From positions 1-64,000 of the forward strand of contig JBLNBN010000029.1 of the NCBI GenBank assembly GCA_050260015.1: a stretch of DNA of 64,000 nt, read 5' to 3'. The notes beneath the pieces are model-generated. The model had not been told where the DNA came from. It worked only from the letters and a program-made list of their open reading frames with translations, and ran no database searches. Numbering within the stretch: the first letter of the stretch is position 1; each line of letters starts with the position of its first letter. Both the position numbers and the translations under genes were made by a program. Positions 61,200 to 64,000 of this stretch are shown in pieces. The DNA is from JBLNBN01 sp050260015 (GTDB taxonomy: Bacteria > Bacteroidota > Ignavibacteria > Kapaibacteriales > UBA2268).

Positions 61200-64000
61200 T
61201 TATTTCCCCACATTTATCTCGATAAATTTAGCGGCGGCTTTTTCCACCTGCGCGGCGGTAAAGGTCGCGCTATCGCCATTAACACCAAAGCCGGCGAGAA
61301 TTTCCTTTAATTCTTCGGGATGCATCGTGGAGCCGCAATTGGCTATAAGCCCCAGCTTTAGGTTAGCGTCGTCGGGTTTTGCGCGGAGCTGCATCCGAAT
61401 AGAATATTCAGCGAGAAAAGGGAACACTGCCAAGCTATCCACCCCGTTTGCTATCCGGCCGTACCAACGATTATTGAATATCTCGTGATTCTCCCGGTCG
61501 CGGTCGTGCCGTGTGGGAGTCATAGATTCGTAGTGGATCACGCGCGAAGCGCCGCAGTAGCGCGTTTTAAAGCCCGCCGCCGCGGCTTTAAAGCAGAAGT
61601 CGATGTCCTCGTAGCCGTTGCGGTAGGATTCGTCCAGCGGCCCGCAACGCTCTATGACGCCTCGCTTAATCAACATACACGCGCCCGTTACGGCGGGCAT
61701 ATCCGCAGAAACGGTCGCCGTTGTCGCATGCGCTAATTTTCTGAATATAAAAGCATGAAATGGGAAGAGCGAGCCGTTGTTGTCCGCCACGAGCACGCCG
61801 GCATGCTGAACGGTTTCCCTATCGGGATAGAGCAGGAGCGAGCCGACTATGCCGACCTTTTCGTCGGACCGCGCTTCGGCGACCATCGCGCCAAGCCAGT
61901 TCTCGGTTACAATGGTGTCGTTGTTTAATAGGAGAATATATTTTCCGGAAGCAGCCGCGATTCCCTGGTTGCTCGCCATAGCGAATCCCAGATTCCCGGC
62001 GTTAATTATCGTTCGGAAATTTTTTAGCGTTTTTTCTTGTTCGACAAGGTACTCCCGCGTGCCGTCGGAGGAGGCGTTGTCGATTATTATTACTTCGAAC
62101 TCCTCGCCTGCCGGAACGGAGTAAAGGGACTCGACGCACTGCTTCGTCAGGTCTAATTTATTGAAAACGGGGATAACTATCGAAACCAATTCCCCTGAAA
62201 CGTTAGGAGTAACAGTTCCGACCGGCTTCGCTTGGCTATTGAATTCTTTAACGAAAGTCGATTGCTGGAAGAGCGGCTTCTCGCGGCGCATATATGAGAT
62301 TAAATTCGAGCGGAAGAGCCCTCCAGCTACGTTCTCGCGGCGGCGTTCGTCCTTCCACAGGCGATACTGGCGGTGCGACGCGAGCTCGTCCTCGTCGTCG
62401 GCTACAAACGTTACCGGGTCGATAGCGGCGGCTTTCCCGCCGGGCAGGTGGAACGCGGCGTCCTCGTCCTTCATATATGCGATACGTAAGCCCGCAAGCG
62501 TCGCGCGGAAGCAATAGTCCGCGTCCTCCTCGCCGTAGGGGCCGTACTCTTCGCAGAAGTCGCCTATAGTCTCTTTAGTTTTGGGACTTACGAGGAAGCA
62601 GGCGCCGCCGAGGTTTCCCTCGGTCTTTTCCCGCAACTCGATGCCGTTGCGGATTGAAACCGGATAGCTTACCGGCTCGAAATTATATCCCAGTATTCCG
62701 AATTCAGGGAGCTTTTCCGCCGCTTCGAGCATCTCGCCAAGCCAGTTTTCGCGCTTAAAGACGATATCGTTGTCCAGCTTCAAAAAATACTTCGCTTCCG
62801 GGACGAGGCTCCAGCCTAAATTGGCGGCTTTCGCCACGCCGACGTTCCCGTCGAGCAGGATTAAGTTTTGTATGGCTCCCGTTTCTTTTAGTTCGGTTAG
62901 GTACTCGCGCGTGCCGTCCACGCTCGCGTTATCGATCACGGTGAAGGTGAAATCCGCGCCTGCCGGAATATTTCTAAGTGAATCAATCGAGCGCTTAGTG
63001 AATTCAAGCCGGTTATAAGTTATCATGCAGATATTAACCGTCGGGCGTTTCTTCTCCTGTTGCGTTTCGCGGATATTTGCTACTGTTTCGTTTTCGCCGG
63101 AAGAGATATTTCTCGGGAAAGTCTCGCCGTTAGTCTTAGTTTTATGAAAAACGAGCGTAAATCCCAGCCCGTCCTTATCGACCCGCTCGAGCGAATCGAC
63201 GAGCGAGAGCGCGTCTCCAAAAGTATTCGAAATGAACTTTTTCATTTCTTCAACGTCGAACACATGATAATGGCAATGCCCAAATTTTCCGGCATCAGGC
63301 TCTTTTTCGGCGGTTTGTACATTCCTATAATCTTCGAATAAATGGGCCCAGGAGGCGAGGGGCTTTCCCCTGTCGGAGGGGGCGGAATCCCTTAACGGGG
63401 TAATCATATAGATATAGCCGCCCTTCTTAATCAGCCTAAACCATTCGATCATGGTTTTAATGAAATTCGGGCAATGCTCTATTACGTGCGAGGAGAGCAC
63501 GAAATCCTGCGATTCGTCCGGCAGGGGTATCTCGTCGGCCTCTGCAATGATGTCGAGCTTTGCGTACCTGTCGGTAAGCCTCATTTGCTCGTCCTTATAA
63601 TCCGAATCGTCCAGTCCCACGAATATCGTCTTTAGCCCGAACGGATTATGCGAGGAGGGACCGACCTCTATTCCTTTCAAGCCGTCGAGCCACTTGTGGG
63701 CATGCGCGCTTTCGGGGATTACGAATTTCGCCCTAATTGATTTAGTTTTATAGTCGATAGACAGCTTACTAAGCAGTTCGGTAAGATTTGTATAATAATC
63801 GAATGAAGCGGCTAGCTTTTGCGGCATCTTGTTGTTTATTTTCGTAAAATAAATCGCATAGGGAACCGCCGCCGAAGAGTCGCTCGCCTTCAAAGCTTCG
63901 AAGAATTTTTCGAAGAAGTCGTTAAGCGGGTTGAACGGCACGTACCGGTAGGGCATTCGCAACGCGGCACGAAGCGTGGCTAGGCCGTCGAGTATCGGCT
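61200..64000 (-). CDS. Methyltransferase-GT2-GT2 fusion (partial, 5' end outside the window)
   Basis: At least 933 codons. The frame stays open to the right edge (codons before TTG 63962 read 'PILDGLATLRAA'), so the start lies outside. Residues (counted from 63962) about 150-260 form a class I SAM methyltransferase ('DEIPLPDESQDFVLSSHVIE'). A first GT2 domain lies at about 310-545 ('VNICMITYNRLEFTKRSID', DxD-like 'LKLDNDIVF') and a second at about 605-850 ('VSIVIPVFNKLDLTKQCVES', 'LLLNNDTIV'). Such chains build and cap surface glycans. The two GT2 domains may add two different sugars. The acceptor is unknown. Confidence 0.85.
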   Translation of the reverse strand, partial: PILDGLATLRAALRMPYRYVPFNPLNDFFEKFFEALKASDSSAAVPYAIYFTKINNKMPQKLAASFDYYTNLTELLSKLSIDYKTKSIRAKFVIPESAHAHKWLDGLKGIEVGPSSHNPFGLKTIFVGLDDSDYKDEQMRLTDRYAKLDIIAEADEIPLPDESQDFVLSSHVIEHCPNFIKTMIEWFRLIKKGGYIYMITPLRDSAPSDRGKPLASWAHLFEDYRNVQTAEKEPDAGKFGHCHYHVFDVEEMKKFISNTFGDALSLVDSLERVDKDGLGFTLVFHKTKTNGETFPRNISSGENETVANIRETQQEKKRPTVNICMITYNRLEFTKRSIDSLRNIPAGADFTFTVIDNASVDGTREYLTELKETGAIQNLILLDGNVGVAKAANLGWSLVPEAKYFLKLDNDIVFKRENWLGEMLEAAEKLPEFGILGYNFEPVSYPVSIRNGIELREKTEGNLGGACFLVSPKTKETIGDFCEEYGPYGEEDADYCFRATLAGLRIAYMKDEDAAFHLPGGKAAAIDPVTFVADDEDELASHRQYRLWKDERRRENVAGGLFRSNLISYMRREKPLFQQSTFVKEFNSQAKPVGTVTPNVSGELVSIVIPVFNKLDLTKQCVESLYSVPAGEEFEVIIIDNASSDGTREYLVEQEKTLKNFRTIINAGNLGFAMASNQGIAAASGKYILLLNNDTIVTENWLGAMVAEARSDEKVGIVGSLLLYPDRETVQHAGVLVADNNGSLFPFHAFIFRKLAHATTATVSADMPAVTGACMLIKRGVIERCGPLDESYRNGYEDIDFCFKAAAAGFKTRYCGASRVIHYESMTPTRHDRDRENHEIFNNRWYGRIANGVDSLAVFPFLAEYSIRMQLRAKPDDANLKLGLIANCGSTMHPEELKEILAGFGVNGDSATFTAAQVEKAAAKFIEINVGK

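Overview
The window looks like chromosomal DNA of a free-living Gram-negative bacterium of the Bacteroidota/Ignavibacteriota/Kapabacteria (FCB) group. The signs are proteins with type IX secretion (T9SS) C-terminal sorting domains, an LptE-like lipoprotein, TonB and OmpA outer-membrane proteins, a TolC/RND pump, and TTG/GTG starts. NrfHA nitrite ammonification, rubrerythrin and ferritin suggest an anaerobic or microaerobic life. Most of the window has moderate-to-high GC codon use. Several AT-rich blocks stand out from it, and almost all of them carry defence-like genes. I see no rRNA, tRNA, CRISPR array, transposase or integrase gene.

Layout. 1-9.2 kb holds housekeeping genes: a partial EamA transporter, a GT-C membrane glycosyltransferase, thiolase, an MBL hydrolase, an LptE-like lipoprotein, a processive GT2, an S9 peptidase and sucC. 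9.2-13.8 kb holds a long intergenic stretch with repeats, then four secreted proteins (two with T9SS tails, one DUF1573) and a stranded T9SS tail. 13.8-20.9 kb holds nrfH-nrfA, then a TonB receptor, a YfiR-like protein and a CHASE8-type hybrid histidine kinase. 21.0-27.3 kb is a TetR-controlled TolC-MFP-RND efflux operon with a visible operator/promoter. 27.5-29.2 kb holds ferritin, a GNAT acetyltransferase and rubrerythrin. 29.4-36.4 kb holds a 1606-residue surface protein and a double-OmpA-domain protein.

36.5-48.6 kb is a minus-strand array of five small secreted proteins that share one domain (six copies). It is interrupted by a plus-strand block: a type IIG-like restriction-methylation protein with an AT-rich mosaic specificity half, then a two-gene AAA ATPase plus nuclease-like protein. 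An NdpA-like gene and a HEPN-MNT toxin-antitoxin pair follow.

49.6-57.8 kb is an AT-rich accessory region in which every gene is on the minus strand. It holds two small hypotheticals, an orphan HsdR-N-type nuclease, and a tightly coupled four-gene operon: SMC/Rad50-like ATPase, middle component, PD-(D/E)xK-like protein and DNA methyltransferase. I read this operon as a Lamassu/ABC-3C-like defence system joined to its own methyltransferase. It is bracketed by two copies of a hairpin whose basal stems covary, and a third, attC-like hairpin lies one gene away. The region therefore looks like a gene-cassette array. This is the most interesting part of the window.

58.0-64.0 kb holds the TldD/TldE protease pair (TldD with a Tat-type signal) and a partial methyltransferase-GT2-GT2 fusion that runs off the right edge.
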